Assembly: GCA_028532985.1 (NCBI GenBank)
Contig: JANCIK010000006.1
Span: 496,001 to 560,000, forward strand
DNA length: 64,000 nucleotides
DNA from: Stropharia rugosoannulata
Taxonomy: Eukaryota > Basidiomycota > Agaricomycetes > Agaricales > Strophariaceae
Direction: 5' to 3'
Shown: one piece after another, positions 30,542-43,287 of the stretch
How the letters are laid out: each line of letters begins with the position of its first letter
How positions within the stretch are numbered: the first letter of the stretch is position 1
Notes under the pieces: model-generated
Seen by the model: only the letters and a program-made list of their open reading frames with translations
The model's database searches: none
What the model was told of the DNA's origin: nothing
Program-made: the position numbers and the translations under genes

Positions 30542-32760
30542 TCACCGCGGTACAAAACAGGGAAGCCATTCATCTAACGCAAGGCTAAACAGGCCCAATC
30601 CAGCATAGAACGGTTGTTGAGAAACCGGACTGTAGAAACCCACAGTCTTAAAGTCGGTGTGGTTTGCGTCCGGGGTGAGCAAAACGCGCATGTCGGAGAC
30701 ATGCACCATGCCGTCGTATGTGATACCAAAAAATGAGGACTGGTTTGCCGGCGGCGTGTTGCACCTAGCAGAAGTAAAGTTCAAGGATTAGTAGAGGCAA
30801 GTGAGCAGTGTATCCACGCTTACCTTGGAACCGCCGTCGATGGCACACGTTGTGGAGCGTTCGATTCGATTGAGGCAAGGCCCATTGTTCGCCACGGGTC
30901 AACTGGCGTAGCGTCAGTCTGGGATAGGTTAGGAGAAGTAAGGGACAAAAATAGTCGCACATTCTCCATTGGCAAACATAACATTAGATGGATTCATATT
31001 CCACCCGCCATATTTATTGACATTAGCGACCTGGGGGGAAGGCGGCAGACCCTTGGGGAACGTCTCGTTGCATTGCTGCTGGAATAATTCCAAGGACAGG
31101 AAAGACGTTTCAATGGAAAGCGGATTGTTTGGATCTCCTCGCTGATAGAATCCTAGTAGGAAGAGATTGACATTAGTTTTATAACATAATCAATCACAAA
31201 AAGCCAACCATATTCAGAGCAGTACTGCCACATCCATGAGAGGTCTTGGACAGGGTCATCAGCATTCCCAGGTATTGCTGCATAGTCAATCTCGCTAATG
31301 GCGGTGAGGAAGGCTTGGAAGCCAGTGTCAATGCCAAATTGAGCGACTACGCCGAACTCGAAAGGCAGTGCAGTGTTATTGCGTGTCTCTAGTAAGTTAC
31401 AGAAAGGAAGTAAAGACTCCTGGAACCCATAGTACTAAATGTTACGTCCGCAATTGTAATGAGAAAAAATATAGGCGGGAAAATGACAGTCTACGCACTT
31501 GGTAGAAGTCCAGTGGATCCATTAGAACGGAGGCTGCATCGACGTTGCTTGTCCTATTAGCGATCTCAATCGTAAGTCCATCTGCCCCCGTAGTATTACC
31601 ACCAGGGCCGCTAAGATGCGCCTTGAGCAGGTTAAATTTGAGGTCCACTATGGCCGTCTCATTATCTCCATTCAATGTGTCGTCCACATATCTGTAATAG
31701 TTCAAACGTTCACATGTGTCTGATCCCAACAATCCTAGGCGAATACACCCACTTGGTTACCGCAATCCAGTCAGCAGAGCAATTTCTGGTGAGGCTGCGT
31801 TCGGCCGCCTTATAGTAGCTTGCCATATCCACCTGCGCATGTACGGGAGCAGAAGACGCCCACGAAGCGTATATCACCTCCGGATTCCGTATGCGCATGA
31901 AAGAGGCCCGAACGCCAGGGTATGAACCACCCAACATTATCCATGGGGTTTTACTGGGATGAACTGGCAGACTCAAGGGATCAGTCAACGATATATCATC
32001 TGTTGACTCTGAGGTACTGTCTGTTGGCTTCGAAAGAGCAAATGAATTAGCGAAGTAAACGATGTCTTCTAACGCTTGTTCAGTAGTCAGGAATTGCCAT
32101 TGATCAGCCGTAGTATTCTCCTATTATGACCCAACATCAGGTCGAGATCAAGCAAGCTAGCATAGTTAATAAACACAAACATTGACTGGGAACGGGAGAG
32201 AATCACCGTAAAAACGGTGCTCCCATAGGATTGCTAAGCCTTGATAGCGCTTTGCAAGTCTCATTGTGGCGGACAAACCATGATACTCCTTGGGAAAGTT
32301 AATATCCCGTTACGTGAGTATGCAAATAAACGTACCTGGAGGTAGTAGGGTAGTAATGGTTCTGCATTTTGCTCCCCTGAATCGAATACTAAGAAGCTGT
32401 CAGCGTGGGCACTGAACCTCATTCGTACTACTCACAGAAAACAGGGCCACCTTGTTTCCAGTACGACGCATTGACCCAGTACCGATTGTTGAACGTATCT
32501 GCGGTTTTCCGAGTGAAATGGTCAACTGGGATCTAGAAGATATTGCGAGCCATAAGTTTGGTACACGTCATTTATTGTATTTTCTGTGCCCAACGTGCCT
32601 CAATAAAATGAGCTGCGTTTGTGTTGGAGAATTCGCTGGAGATTGGAAACAACTGGGCTGAAATTCCTAGCTTTGGTGCTCGTAAACGATGCTGGGGATC
32701 AGCCTTCGTTAAACATAGAGCGGAAATGATCACTGAAAACAGGAAACAAGCAACGATCAT
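30542..32760 (-). CDS. secreted serine peptidase, family S28 (prolyl-Xaa carboxypeptidase-like)
   Basis: Extracellular or vacuolar serine peptidase of the lysosomal Pro-X carboxypeptidase/DPP2 family. The start at 32760 gives a signal sequence MIVACFLFSVIISALCLTKA; an upstream in-frame Met at 32847 would bury it, so I prefer the inner one. Visible landmarks: LDHFTRKTADTFNNRYWVN (N-terminal S28 signature, spliced across intron 1); GGPVF (oxyanion loop); LAILWEHRFYG; the nucleophile motif PWIMLGGSYPGVRASFMRI with WASSAPVHAQVD just after; CNETFPKGLPPSP; and a C-terminal MVHVSDMRVLL that should carry the catalytic His. Several introns are present and I did not fix every boundary in the 30780-31700 part. 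Substrate preference after proline is known for the family, not shown here. Confidence 0.85.
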
Positions 32761-33957
32761 CGCTGAGGGTAAAGGGTGACTCGAGGATAGAAGCTCATAG
32801 ACATTCTTATGCGGTTTCTTATCAGTTTCGGGGGGAATGTTGAGCATATGGCTAGAAGTAATGTGTGAGAATCATGCGACGCATGCTGTCGGTCCGTTGA
32901 AGGAGACACGGAGCGGCTATTCCACTGCGAATTGGCAGCTAGTCTTGTCCTCATTGTATCGTATTCTTCGAATAAGTGTTCAATTTGACTTGGTGTGTAG
33001 AAGTTATGGATACAATTTAAGTCTGTGGTATGTATCATAGCTGAGAGTAAACGGGGGAAGTACGTTCATCTAAGTAGAGTAGTAAGGAGCTAGACAATCT
33101 CCGACAGCACAATCGTGGCGGAGCACGAACCTTAACTTGTTCTCCCTGCGGCAGTCCATGAAATGCATGGACAACTATTACCAACTTATAAATAAGATAT
33201 TGTCGTGAAAACCAGGAATAGAGGTCATATAAATGCAAGTTTATATAGAATAGGCTATCCACTGGTATCTTTCTGCTAGTCATTTGATCGTACTTACTCC
33301 AGTCACATTCATCAAATCGTCAGAGTTTATTCTAGGCGACCTTTCGCATGTGCCGGTCCTACGAAGCAAATGTTTACCGCAGACCTGCATCCATGCAATT
33401 ATATACAGACTCTGTTCTACTCTGCCTCACAGCCAGGCCAGTTATACAGCATAATTAGACTGAACAGTTATTTTCAAGGTGCTTACCTCAGCCGTTCGAT
33501 TGGCCCAATTTGTTAAATTACCTTCCATAATGGTACGCCTTGGCGTATGGAATGGTTGTTCCTGCTGCTGTTGTAAGCTTGTATGTCAATTCCCTACGAA
33601 AATTAATATGTGAAGGTAGAAATTACCCGAGGTGGAATAAATAATGAACAAGCAGATGTTGTTGAGATGTTGACATTTGTCTGATTTTGACCACTTCTAA
33701 AACTATGTATTTCAACAAAGTCATGCATAAACGTTGCACTAGACGTAAAATAAAATGAGTGCTGCAGATGTTAAAGCGCTTCCTTCAACAACCACGCACG
33801 GACTTATACTGGCAGACCAATGCTGTATAGATAAAAACGGAAATCTTCCATAACTGATATATGTAAACCAAATGTGGATCTCTAGAGTAGTTTCAGGTAT
33901 GCCAAAGACTCATACCCTTTGCATAATCGATGAAGCCCAAGGACAAAAGGGGGGCAC
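32761..33957. other. intergenic, no gene recognised
   Basis: 1.2 kb between the S28 peptidase start and the stop of the TPR/J-domain gene. AT-rich in the middle. It should hold the peptidase promoter and the co-chaperone 3' UTR. No exon-like frame, RNA gene or repeat recognised. Confidence 0.5.
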
Positions 33958-35991
33958 TCAGAACCCAAACCCATGACTATGGCTTCGTCGTCCTCCACCA
34001 CCGAATGGACTACCTCCAGCACCAAACGGACTGCCGCCGAACCGTGCTCCGCCACCTCCACCGAAGGAGGCAAACAGTTCTTCCATGTCCATTGGGTTCA
34101 TTCCACCGAATCCACCGCCCATTCCACCTCCGCCGTCATTCATGCCATCCTCATCGTCGCCTAAATCGTATCTCTCGCGACGGCGTGGATCAGAAAGGAC
34201 TGCGTTAGCTTCCACGACAAGCTTGAACTTCTCCTCATCACCACCCTGTAGGATAATTAGCGAGAATGCACGCGGTATAAGTGAAAGACTTCATACCTTA
34301 TCAGGATGGTGCTTAAGTGATTCGCGTCTGTAAGCTTTCTTAATATCAATCTCCGTGCAGTCCCGCGCAACCCCCAAGATCTTATAGTAGTCCTTGGACT
34401 TGCTACGTTTCAATGCGGCTTCGGCCTTCTTTAATTCAGCCTTGAATGCACGAATCTCTGCATCAGAAGTGTTTCCATCCGTCTGTGCTTGTTGGATGGC
34501 AGATTTGAAATCGGCAATCGATGTATCATACTTTTCAAGGTGCAGGTTGATACGTGCGCGCGTGCGTAGTGCTTTGAATGAATTGGGAGACAGTAGTAGA
34601 GATGCGTCGGTGTCAGCAAGGGCATCTTCTTGACGGTCGAGCTATTTCACATTCTTCAGCAGAGGAGTCAGACAGCACCAGACGCAGTCATACCTTGAGC
34701 AAAGTAGTGGCACGGTTGGAGAGCAATGTCGCACGGATTTGTCCACCCTTTCCTTCCTCCTCTGCATCACCAATGCGCTGAACAAGAAAGGTCATTCAAG
34801 GTAACATAAACTTTGTGGAAGAACACACCTCTAGACACTCACTATACAGTTCGTACGCTTCCTGTAGTTTCCCGGTTTTAAATGCGACGTTGCCCTCTTC
34901 CTTCAGCCTTTCAACGTCCTTCACGCGTTTCCGTAGCTTCTGCGCAGGCTCGTGGCCAGGGTCAAGTCGTAATGCTGACATAACATGTTGCAAAGCTTGT
35001 GGCAGTCGCCCGGACAAAAACAGGACGAGGCCACGTAAAGTAAGTGCATCGGGAGAGTTGGAATTCAGTCGCAGAGCATCACTGTGAAAATTATTAAGTC
35101 GACAAGTAAAGATAAAGTTCGGCAAACTTACTTCGCAGCAAGGTTAGCGGCCTCAAAATTCCCTCTACACAGCTCAAGCTCCACCCTCCAGAATCGCCAT
35201 TCCGGAGGAGTCTCGCCCTCTATTGCCTGTAGGCACTTGTCCAAAGCCAGGCGAGCAAGGCCCCACTCCTTTTTCTCCCGCGCAGACTCGAAGTTCCTTA
35301 CATGTCCTTCTAACACCTGCACTTTATCTCGTAGCTGTAACGCCTGTGCGTTTTTGGGTTCGACATTCAAGATAGTACGGATGGTGGAGCCGGCAGCGGT
35401 GGACGAGCCCAGCGCAAGTTGGCACCGCGCCAGACGCAGGAGTGTCTTGGGCGAAGGCGATGCGCTTTGAAGTTGTGCGGCAACTTGACAATCTTCGAGG
35501 GCAGGCCTGAACCGTTTTAGCGCCATGTAAGATGCGGCTCGATTTGTCAGATATGACGCCTCCAGCGGATTCAGCTCTGTGGCATTGTATTATGCTGTCA
35601 ATTTCGAGCGGAAAGAAGGTCCAAATCCTGTGCACTCGTACCAATAGCTTTATTGTATAGATCTACCGCTTCAGCATACTTTCCGGCCTTGAAAGCTACA
35701 TTCCCTTGCTCCTTCACCTTTTCAGCCCTCGTGAGGATGTCTTCCGGTTCGGCCTCTATTCCTACAGGAGGGGGCGATGGGGGATCTCCCGGTGATTGCG
35801 GTGGCGTCGAGTTAGATCCAGAGGCTGGTAGTTCACTACGGCCGAGCCATGTTATGCTTGAGTCGCAACGGTGGCTAATCAGCCACTCACCTAGGTGTTT
35901 CGCTAGTCTCAACCTGTACTTCTGGCTGAACCGTGGCAGCCGCATTCATTGAGGCCTGGCGCCTCTTTGCCGCAGACTTCTTGTGGACCAT
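33958..35991 (-). CDS. TPR and J-domain co-chaperone (DNAJC7/TPR2 type)
   Basis: Cytosolic co-chaperone that binds Hsp70 and Hsp90 through tetratricopeptide repeats and stimulates Hsp70 ATPase through its J-domain. The start at 35991 gives [19 protein letters not shown], then a Pro/Ser-rich linker. TPR units are clear: [59 protein letters not shown], and [20 protein letters not shown]. The J-domain near the C-terminus is [20 protein letters not shown] with the catalytic HPD loop in [15 protein letters not shown], the HPD triplet lying next to an intron. The protein ends in a Gly/Phe-rich tail ([20 protein letters not shown], then GGGG repeats). About 560 residues, standard for the family. About six introns. 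Confident on family and domain order. Confidence 0.92.
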
Positions 35992-36908
35992 TTTGTCCAG
36001 GGGTGGTAGTTTGAGGCGAATACAGGAGTATTCTCGACGGGTGCACAATAATGCTCCCGGCACGCGATAAAAGCAGAGAACGATCGCGCGGCTTTCGTCC
36101 GACTTGTGAGAAATTTGCCAGGTTCCCAGAAGATTCGATATGGCAAGTATCGGCTGAAATTTGCACCTTTTTTGTCCTTTTCTGTATTCACCCGTACATG
36201 ACCAAGTGGCGACAAAGTGGCGAGTGCTCTCAAAGTGCTCTGCACAGTGCAAAGGCAAAGGCCTGCACGGAGGTTACTATCTACATTCCTGTGCCGTCAT
36301 CACCCGGCTATGCGAGGTCAAGTCACCTGTGAAAGGCCTCTCATAAGTACCAGTTAGAAGCGATAGAGTTCAAGGTTTGAATCTCACGATTTGTGGCCTT
36401 TCGGTGACATTTCGAAGGTTTCTGGGGGACCTTCCTTCACATATGCTGCAATAACTAGGCCAAAAATAAATCGAACGGAAGTCGTATCTTTTCCTTGCCT
36501 TCTCCATCCCCCCTGAACTCATACCAATCAATTTTTCCAGAACTCACAACTTTCGGTCTCCCCCGAGTCTCTACCAAACTCACCTTTCAGATTTCTCCAA
36601 GTGCAAGTCTGGGAGAAAGTGCAAGTTCGGGAAAGACCAAAAGACTCAAGTTGGACGTGTGCAATTGCCTCTCGTACAGCCTTTCTTGACCGACCGATTG
36701 TGAAGCAAGCCATAAATGGACTCATAATCCGGTCACAGGATATCCTTGAGAGAAACAGAACCATAATGCTCCTCAGACGTGAGAGAGATGATGGATTAGT
36801 ATGTTCTCTTTTTGGGCCCATTAAATTCTTAGGCTGAGAACATCTCACTCGACATTTTAGTCCACTGTTTTATAAGCACGAGCCAAACCCTATCGTGCGG
36901 ATCCCAAA
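35992..36908. other. intergenic upstream of the prolyl-oligopeptidase gene
   Basis: Promoter region shared by the divergent co-chaperone gene and the peptidase gene of the RiPP cluster. Its right two-thirds is a copy of a dispersed repeat that recurs at 44501-44890, described separately. No exon is recognised. Confidence 0.55.
36348..36670 (+). repeat. dispersed repeat R, copy 1 (upstream of the peptidase)
   Basis: Long stretches match 44501-44890, for example TTCTGGGGGACCTTCCTTCA, GCAATAACTAGGCCAAAAAT and GAGTCTCTACC(A/G)AACTCACC, and the pair GTGCAAGTCTGGGAGAAAGT. Compared with copy 2 it lacks about 80 bases between the CAGATTTCTCC and GTGCAAGTC blocks. No coding content is visible. It lies 240-560 bases before the peptidase start. 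Confidence 0.85.
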
Positions 36909-39900
36909 ATGACCCAAAGTATGTTAGTCCCGCCAGTATGGGGACCATATCCACCTGCCCAGAGGGATGAAATTTCAGCCATCACTTATCGAAGCAAACT
37001 GCGTGGCTCAGTTACTGTACCTGATCCGTACATTGGACTAGAGGTCCCTTCCAATAACAGTGCAGACACAAAGGTTTGTTTGACTTGTGTAAATGATAAT
37101 TTTTGACGCCAAGTGCTTCAGGCCTTTGTTCTTTCGCAGAACAAATTTTCACGAACTCATCTAGATGCAAATCCAGACAGGTAAGCTAATAGGCTATTTT
37201 CAGTGATTCACAGCTGACGCTTCGGTGAAACCACGACAGAAAAATATGGCTAGATACTCTGACGAAGAGCTGGAGTTACCCACGATTTACTCCTCCCAAG
37301 TTTGAAAGTGACGGATATTATTACTTTGAATACAACGACGGTATCAAACCTCAAGCACCTGTATATCGCGTGCAAGCTGATAATATAGACTCTATCCTTA
37401 CTGACTCTGGGCCCGGGGGAGAACTATTTTTTGATCCTAACCTGCTTTCGGAAGATGGGGTAACAGCACTGACTGGGCAAGCAATGAGTCCGTGTGGAAA
37501 GTACTGGGCTTATGGTATATCCGAACATGTGCGTTTGTTTTACTTCATCTTCGCCACGACTGAGTCAAAAAGCAGGGAAATAATTGGATGACCATCTATG
37601 TTCGAGAAACATCGAAACCCCACCCCCCTTCGAAAGAGAGGGGAAGTGATCCTGGACGAATGGATGATGTTATTGAACACAATCGCTTCTTTTCTGTGTC
37701 CTGGACCGATGATAGCAAAGGTTCGTCCTTGCAGGATGGACTTGTGCTCACTTTGACTGAGTAACCATGTCACTTTAGGCTTCTTCTATTCTAGTTGGCC
37801 ACCTGAGGATAATGAGGGTAATGGAAATGCCCCGGGTCTGAACTGTAAGGTATAGTATGGTCTCCGATTCCACATATTCTACTCTAAAAACATAATCAGG
37901 TTTATTACCACCGACTCGGCGAGAAACAGGTTGACGATACGCTCATCCAGTAAGCAGAGTACTCCTATCTTGTTTTAGATTTCTATTCAGGTCATCATTT
38001 AGTGAGGACCCTGAACATCCTGGGTGGATTTGGGGTGTGCAGCTCTCGTCTAGGTTGGCTGGTTTTTCCCTCCCTTAGCCCGTGACTTAGTAGTTGCTAA
38101 TTGATTCATGTGCAGCGGCCAATATGTTCTCCTCACGGGAACTGTACGTTGCCGAGTTTCTGTTGTTTTCGTATCGTTGTTTGCTCATTGCAAAGCTCCG
38201 TGATAGCGTGATTCAAGCCATACTCAACTGAGCAAAATTGCCGATCTCCAAGCAAACGAAATTGGACCGAACATCCAGTGGATGATCATTCACGATTCTT
38301 GGCAGGCTCGTCACCAAATGTTGGTCTCTAATGACTTCTCCGTCCTTGACAATCACAGTCTGATTCATGCGAACTCGGTAGCATTGGGAATGAAGATTCC
38401 CTGATTTACTTCTTGACAAACCAAGATGCCCAAAATTACAGAGTCATGACGTTTGATTTTAGTCAGCCCGCGGCAGGATTTACCACACTCGTTCCCGAAA
38501 AATCAGACTCCGTGCTTATGACAGCCTCCATTCATGCAACGAACAAGCTAGTACTGTTTTATCAGCATCTTGCTCAAATGGAGGTATACATTTATGATCT
38601 TAGTACTGGAAGGAAGTTGCGACAGATTTTCAGGGAACTCGCCGGGTTTATCGTACCGTTTTCAGCTGCGCGCACAGTGGAAGAGATATATTTTATCTAC
38701 AACGATTTCATTTCTCCTGGTTCAGTCTATCGGCAAGCACTACTTTTCTTACAAAGTTTCCTAGAGAGCTTCAACTGAGAATATTCAAATACTAGGTATA
38801 ACCTTAATACCGACCAAGGTTCCCTATTCCGGGCAATGAAAGTTGGAACACTTGACCTAGATGAGTTTGTGACAGAGTCGGTGAGTAATTCAATCTTATT
38901 CGACATGTTTGGGGGCGAGTCACGAACGAAACTTTGGTTAGAAATTCTACCCTTCTAAAGATGGGACATTGTAAGTGCTACCACGAACTCATCCCAAATA
39001 TGTTATCACTGTACTTATGGCACTGTAGGATCCCCATTTTCATAACCCACCCAAAGGATGTACACGCAGACGGAACGGCACCTGTCCTTATGTATGGTTA
39101 TGGTGGCTTTTCGCTTCCAATTTTCCCAACATTTTCAGTCTCAAATCTACTGTTTTGCAAAATTTATGGGGGTATGTACGTTGTGCCAGGTATACGGTAA
39201 TTCTTTTTTTGTAAGGGATTAGACTTCTTGTTTACCGGGCGTACACTTTAGTGGTGGTGCGGAGTACGGAGAATCGTGGCACCGCGAGGTGAGCGAGGGA
39301 TTGGTTTGATAGGTTCAACCCATTCAGCTATTCTTTTTAGGGCATGCGGGAGAAAAAACAGAATGGATTCGATGACTTTGAAGCGGCTGCGGAATGGCTA
39401 GTTGCAAAAAAGTATGCCAAAGAGGGCTGTGTTGTGGCTCGCGGGGGATCCAACGGAGGTACGATTTCCCGAGAATCTAAGGAAGTCACGAACAACTCGG
39501 TTTGATTTACTCTGTCAAGGACTTTTGACTGCCGCCGTCGCAAATCAAAGACCTGAGCTCTATGGTTGCGTGATTACTGTTTCAGGTGTAATTGACATGC
39601 TCAGGGTTTGTGGTTTTAAAGAATGGCATCCTCTTACGCTGATATTGATTCACGAACACAGTTCACAAAGTTCACATTTGGACCTTTGTTGCGCTCAGAA
39701 TACGGTGAGGTAAGTGTTAGGTCCTTTTCCGTAGAAAAGTCATTTTTCAGCCCACCATTTAGCCGGAGGATCCGGAAGATTTCGACTTCATCTACAAGTC
39801 AGTGTAGGATTCATTTCCTGAAATTTCCGGGTACTAAGGACAGGGACTTCCCAGATACTCGCCATATCATAATATCCCATCGAAGGATGTGACCATGCCG

Positions 39901-40284
39901 CCAATGATATTCTTTCATTCAGACTATGATGACCTAGTTTCTCCCCTGCACTGTAAGTATATCGTCCAAAGTCTGTCTCTGATTCTCACTTGCTACACCT
40001 ATAACTTGAAGCGTACAAACATGTTGCTGCACTTCAGCATCGATTCCCTGAAGGACCTAATCCGGTTCTCCTATGCGTGGACATGGATTCGGGACATTGG
40101 GCTGGGAAGGTCTGTGATTGGCTCATGCTACAACTCTCTGACTGATTCTCGTAGAGCACTGCAAGGTTGATCGAGGATACTGCAGATCAATTCAGGTCAG
40201 ATTCAGCTTCTTGAATGAACAATTTTCTCCTTTATTGACAGATTCACGTCTTTCCTAGCTTTATTGGAAAGTCCTTGGGCTTAA
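36909..40284 (+). CDS. prolyl-oligopeptidase-family peptidase, probable borosin macrocyclase (ophP-like)
   Basis: S9A serine peptidase; in omphalotin-type clusters the equivalent enzyme releases and cyclises the methylated core. Nearly twenty short exons can be joined without a frameshift from 36909 ([20 protein letters not shown]) to the stop at 40284 ([12 protein letters not shown]). Landmarks: [20 protein letters not shown] and [20 protein letters not shown] in the propeller; [18 protein letters not shown] (oxyanion Tyr); the nucleophile [20 protein letters not shown]; the acid loop [15 protein letters not shown]; and the His loop [11 protein letters not shown]. The triad is complete. Two pocket positions differ from ordinary prolyl oligopeptidases: the usual GHAW reads GPLL (Trp of the S1 pocket lost), and DDRV reads DDLV (Arg lost). 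One intron after SPGSVYR starts with GC instead of GT. It shares the cluster with the self-methylating precursor at 47466. Being specialised rather than a housekeeping enzyme is inferred. Confidence 0.88.
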
Positions 40285-43200
40285 CCATGAGACTTCCGGG
40301 GAATATGAGCTCCAGAAAATGGTGTATAGTGGGATAATAATGTTACTAGTGCTTCTGCGATGCTTCTGTATTAACAGCGTGAATGAACACGAGATTGACA
40401 ATCAAATATCTCATCATTTCAACTTTATTGTATTAGTGGATTTAGAAAGTTCGCGGCGGTCCCGAGTCCAGGAATTGTCGAAATATCATGGTAGGGTACA
40501 AGTTTGAGAGTAGTCATGCAGCTAAGGCAAAATGTTTGATTGTTTGATGGCCTTGCTGTAAAGTAAGGTCCCCCACGTCCTACATTTGAGCGGTTTTGTT
40601 CGTGTTTGTTTTGCCTTCCTCTTGTATATATGTACTCTACAAATACAACGCCAACCCATCCCGTTCTTCAAAAATTGTTGCGGTTTTGTTATTATTTGGT
40701 AAATCCTTCCTTTCAATATCCGTCCAATCTCTTTATCCCCTTTCTCACTAGTAACAGTCAATTACTTCTTTTTCTATGTACTACTCGCCCCGTTTCTCTT
40801 CAAGTCAACCCGGTTTCCTACTACCTTTACCTCTGAGTTAGTCCTATCTCCTTTTTCTGGTATATTTCCTTTGTCATCTCATTCAGTGCCTCTAACCTTA
40901 TTATATTGTTGAAATAAGCGATGGAGTGCAGAAAAGAGGATGAATTTCGTTTGTCCAAGTGAGCTCGAAGGACAAACGGATGGGGGGTACATTACGAGAT
41001 ACAAGCAGATATAGCTACGATTATGTAAGTGACCAAATGCGTAATAGCTTGATTTGTACGAAGGTCCCAAAAATTCCAACATATATCTTTCCTCAGCTCT
41101 TCTGAAGAGTGATTTTGAACCGACTCCTCTGGTTTGGCAGAAGAGGGGAGTGAATCTTTGGCAGGCAATATTCATCAGGGTGAGTAATTCCTAGTAGTAC
41201 ATCATTTCTGAATTGTCTTACAAAGTTATATTGGAAGGGTCCGACAACGAGGACAATACCAATGAATTACCTAGAGGTAGCCCGACTAAACGATCACTCA
41301 CTAATGGTAAGCAGCGGGAGGTGTAACAATGAATAAACTTACTTGAAATTTACTTGAACATCTTCGGTCGTTCGTGTATTTGATTATGTACTACTCAAAA
41401 TGAATATTACTTAATTACATTTCTGCTTTGAAATCTTAAATATCAGCAAGGCCCAATCGCTGGAAGCGATGCTTTATTATGGAGTTGGCTTGCCTCTTTA
41501 TGAGGGCAGGGGAGGTTTAGGACCATGCCCATATAACGCACCCCGCACTGTGTCATATGTACGTACGCCTTGCATCTTGCTATTTTACACCCTGCGTGGC
41601 TTGAGGTATAAAGTTATGGTCATAAGGGGCAAAGGAATTTTGCGTGCAGTTGCTTGCATGAAAAATGTCACATTGATTTTCATGGTCACCATCTAGTCAC
41701 AAATAATGTCACATAGGTAATCCCATACACAATGTTGTGTCCTACCTACTCGTGAAACATTCGACTCGGAGCAAGACCTTGACGAGCTGTCTGATACAGA
41801 AACAGTAAAGCCGAAGCACAGCAACACCATCCAATGTGAAGACAAAGAGGGTAGCAACAGCAACAGTGACAACAAGAGTGGCAGTGACATTGAATTAAGA
41901 AGATATTGAAAAGGTGTAACATTAACGGTACTTACCATCCTGACTCTGCCATTCGTGCCAGGGTTTCCTCTTTGCAACTTTCATGACCCTAGGTTGCACA
42001 TAATGCATGATGGCCTGAGTCTTGAGGCTGACCAGCACCTGTTCCACTAGGCAGTGAGGTAGATGCCATATGAGTGAACTGCCCAGTACTTTACAGGTAC
42101 CACAGCTCGAGAAGTAATGTTTCCTGTTTCTTGCCTGCTTCGAGAGATGGTATAGAGACAAGGGAGAGCTGACAGATATTTCCCGCCGTTCCCACCCAGT
42201 TTGGATGTCATTGGGACGTCGTCGAAACGGTTGGGTCCAGTTAAAACTCTGTTTAAACGTAAGCAGCCATCGTTGATGTGGTAAGGACACAAATTCAAAC
42301 TGCATTTGAATAATACGCAGCCGTTGCTCCGGCAGTATCATAAAGCAGGCGGACAGCAACGGGGTTTGAACAATTGTGCCTATATACAAACTCCGTTCCC
42401 AATGCCGTCAGAGCGGCTGGATCATTTCAATGCTTTTCGAAATTCTCTGACAGTCTATAAAAACATTGCCGTCCGCTTGGACCAGCCCCATCACACCCAC
42501 CTTAATGCGATCCCTCGTTGCTGCACCCACCACCACCACCAATAGCAGAACACAACCAGAAATGGCATTGTGCCAGACATAAACACAGTCCTCAGTGCTC
42601 ACCTACTATGATTATCCGGCACCTGTGCTTTGACGCCCCCATCACAAAGCGGTGCACTGTGACACGCTCGACCCAGGCCTAGGCGAGGCGGACGCAGGTG
42701 CATCCTCCTCCTCCTCGCCCTCACTCATCCCTTTTCGCCTTCTAACTGCGCACCCACCGCCTGCAAAGCGAAGCAGATGCAGCTCGAGTGAGAACGGGCA
42801 CCCGCAGCCATTGCTGGAGCCCACCACAACCTCACTAGTGACGCCACAGGCGCCCATGCTTTGCCAATATCGGCTTTCATGGCCGGCGTGAAGGGCACAC
42901 CCGCAATTGCAGGAGCTACTGACGACATCGACGTCAACTATGTCCGTGCCCATATCCCCGTCTGCGTCCATGGCGGTGCAGAGCACACCGTCGACAATGA
43001 ACCTATACGTTAACATACCCAATGTGGGGTTTAGTAGTACTGCTCAGCTTGCAGTTATCGCTGGCTTTGCAGCCCAATGCACTTAGAATTCTCTTTCACC
43101 AGTTCTTGATCATCTCACCTGCATTTGTTCGTTTTCGTCTCGTTTCACCACCAAACTTTTATCCTAAACCCTCATGCAAGCTCGCTCGAATATTACATTT

Positions 43201-43287
43201 AAACCATTCTCAGGCTGAACTCGCGAGACTTTGCACTCTCACAGTTCCGTCAGCCTTAGTCTCACTTGAGACGGAGATACCTACATC
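40285..43287. other. gene-poor interior of the cluster with coding-like scraps
   Basis: 3 kb between the peptidase and the NTF2-like pseudogene. No intact gene is recognised. A plus-strand frame at about 41738-41909 has protein-like, acidic Ser/Asp-rich content (TFDSEQDLDELSDTETVKPK) and looks like a fragment of a decayed gene. A 155-codon minus-strand frame at 41922-42389 and a GC-rich block at 42640-43020 open in several frames have no recognisable family. Pyrimidine-rich DNA lies at 40600-40870. Confidence 0.45.

Noticed and set aside
32758..32847. Upstream start for the S28 peptidase at 32847
   Set aside because: It would place 29 polar residues before a typical signal peptide; the Met at 32760 directly begins the hydrophobic core.
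38100..38260. Apparent frameshift in the peptidase gene between LLTGT and [10 protein letters not shown]
   Set aside because: Using the acceptor GTGATAG just before CGTGATTCAAGC keeps phase 0 and gives [14 protein letters not shown], so the gene is intact.
42642..43022. 126-codon minus-strand frame in GC-rich DNA
   Set aside because: Several frames are open on both strands; ends in an acidic low-complexity stretch; no family resemblance.
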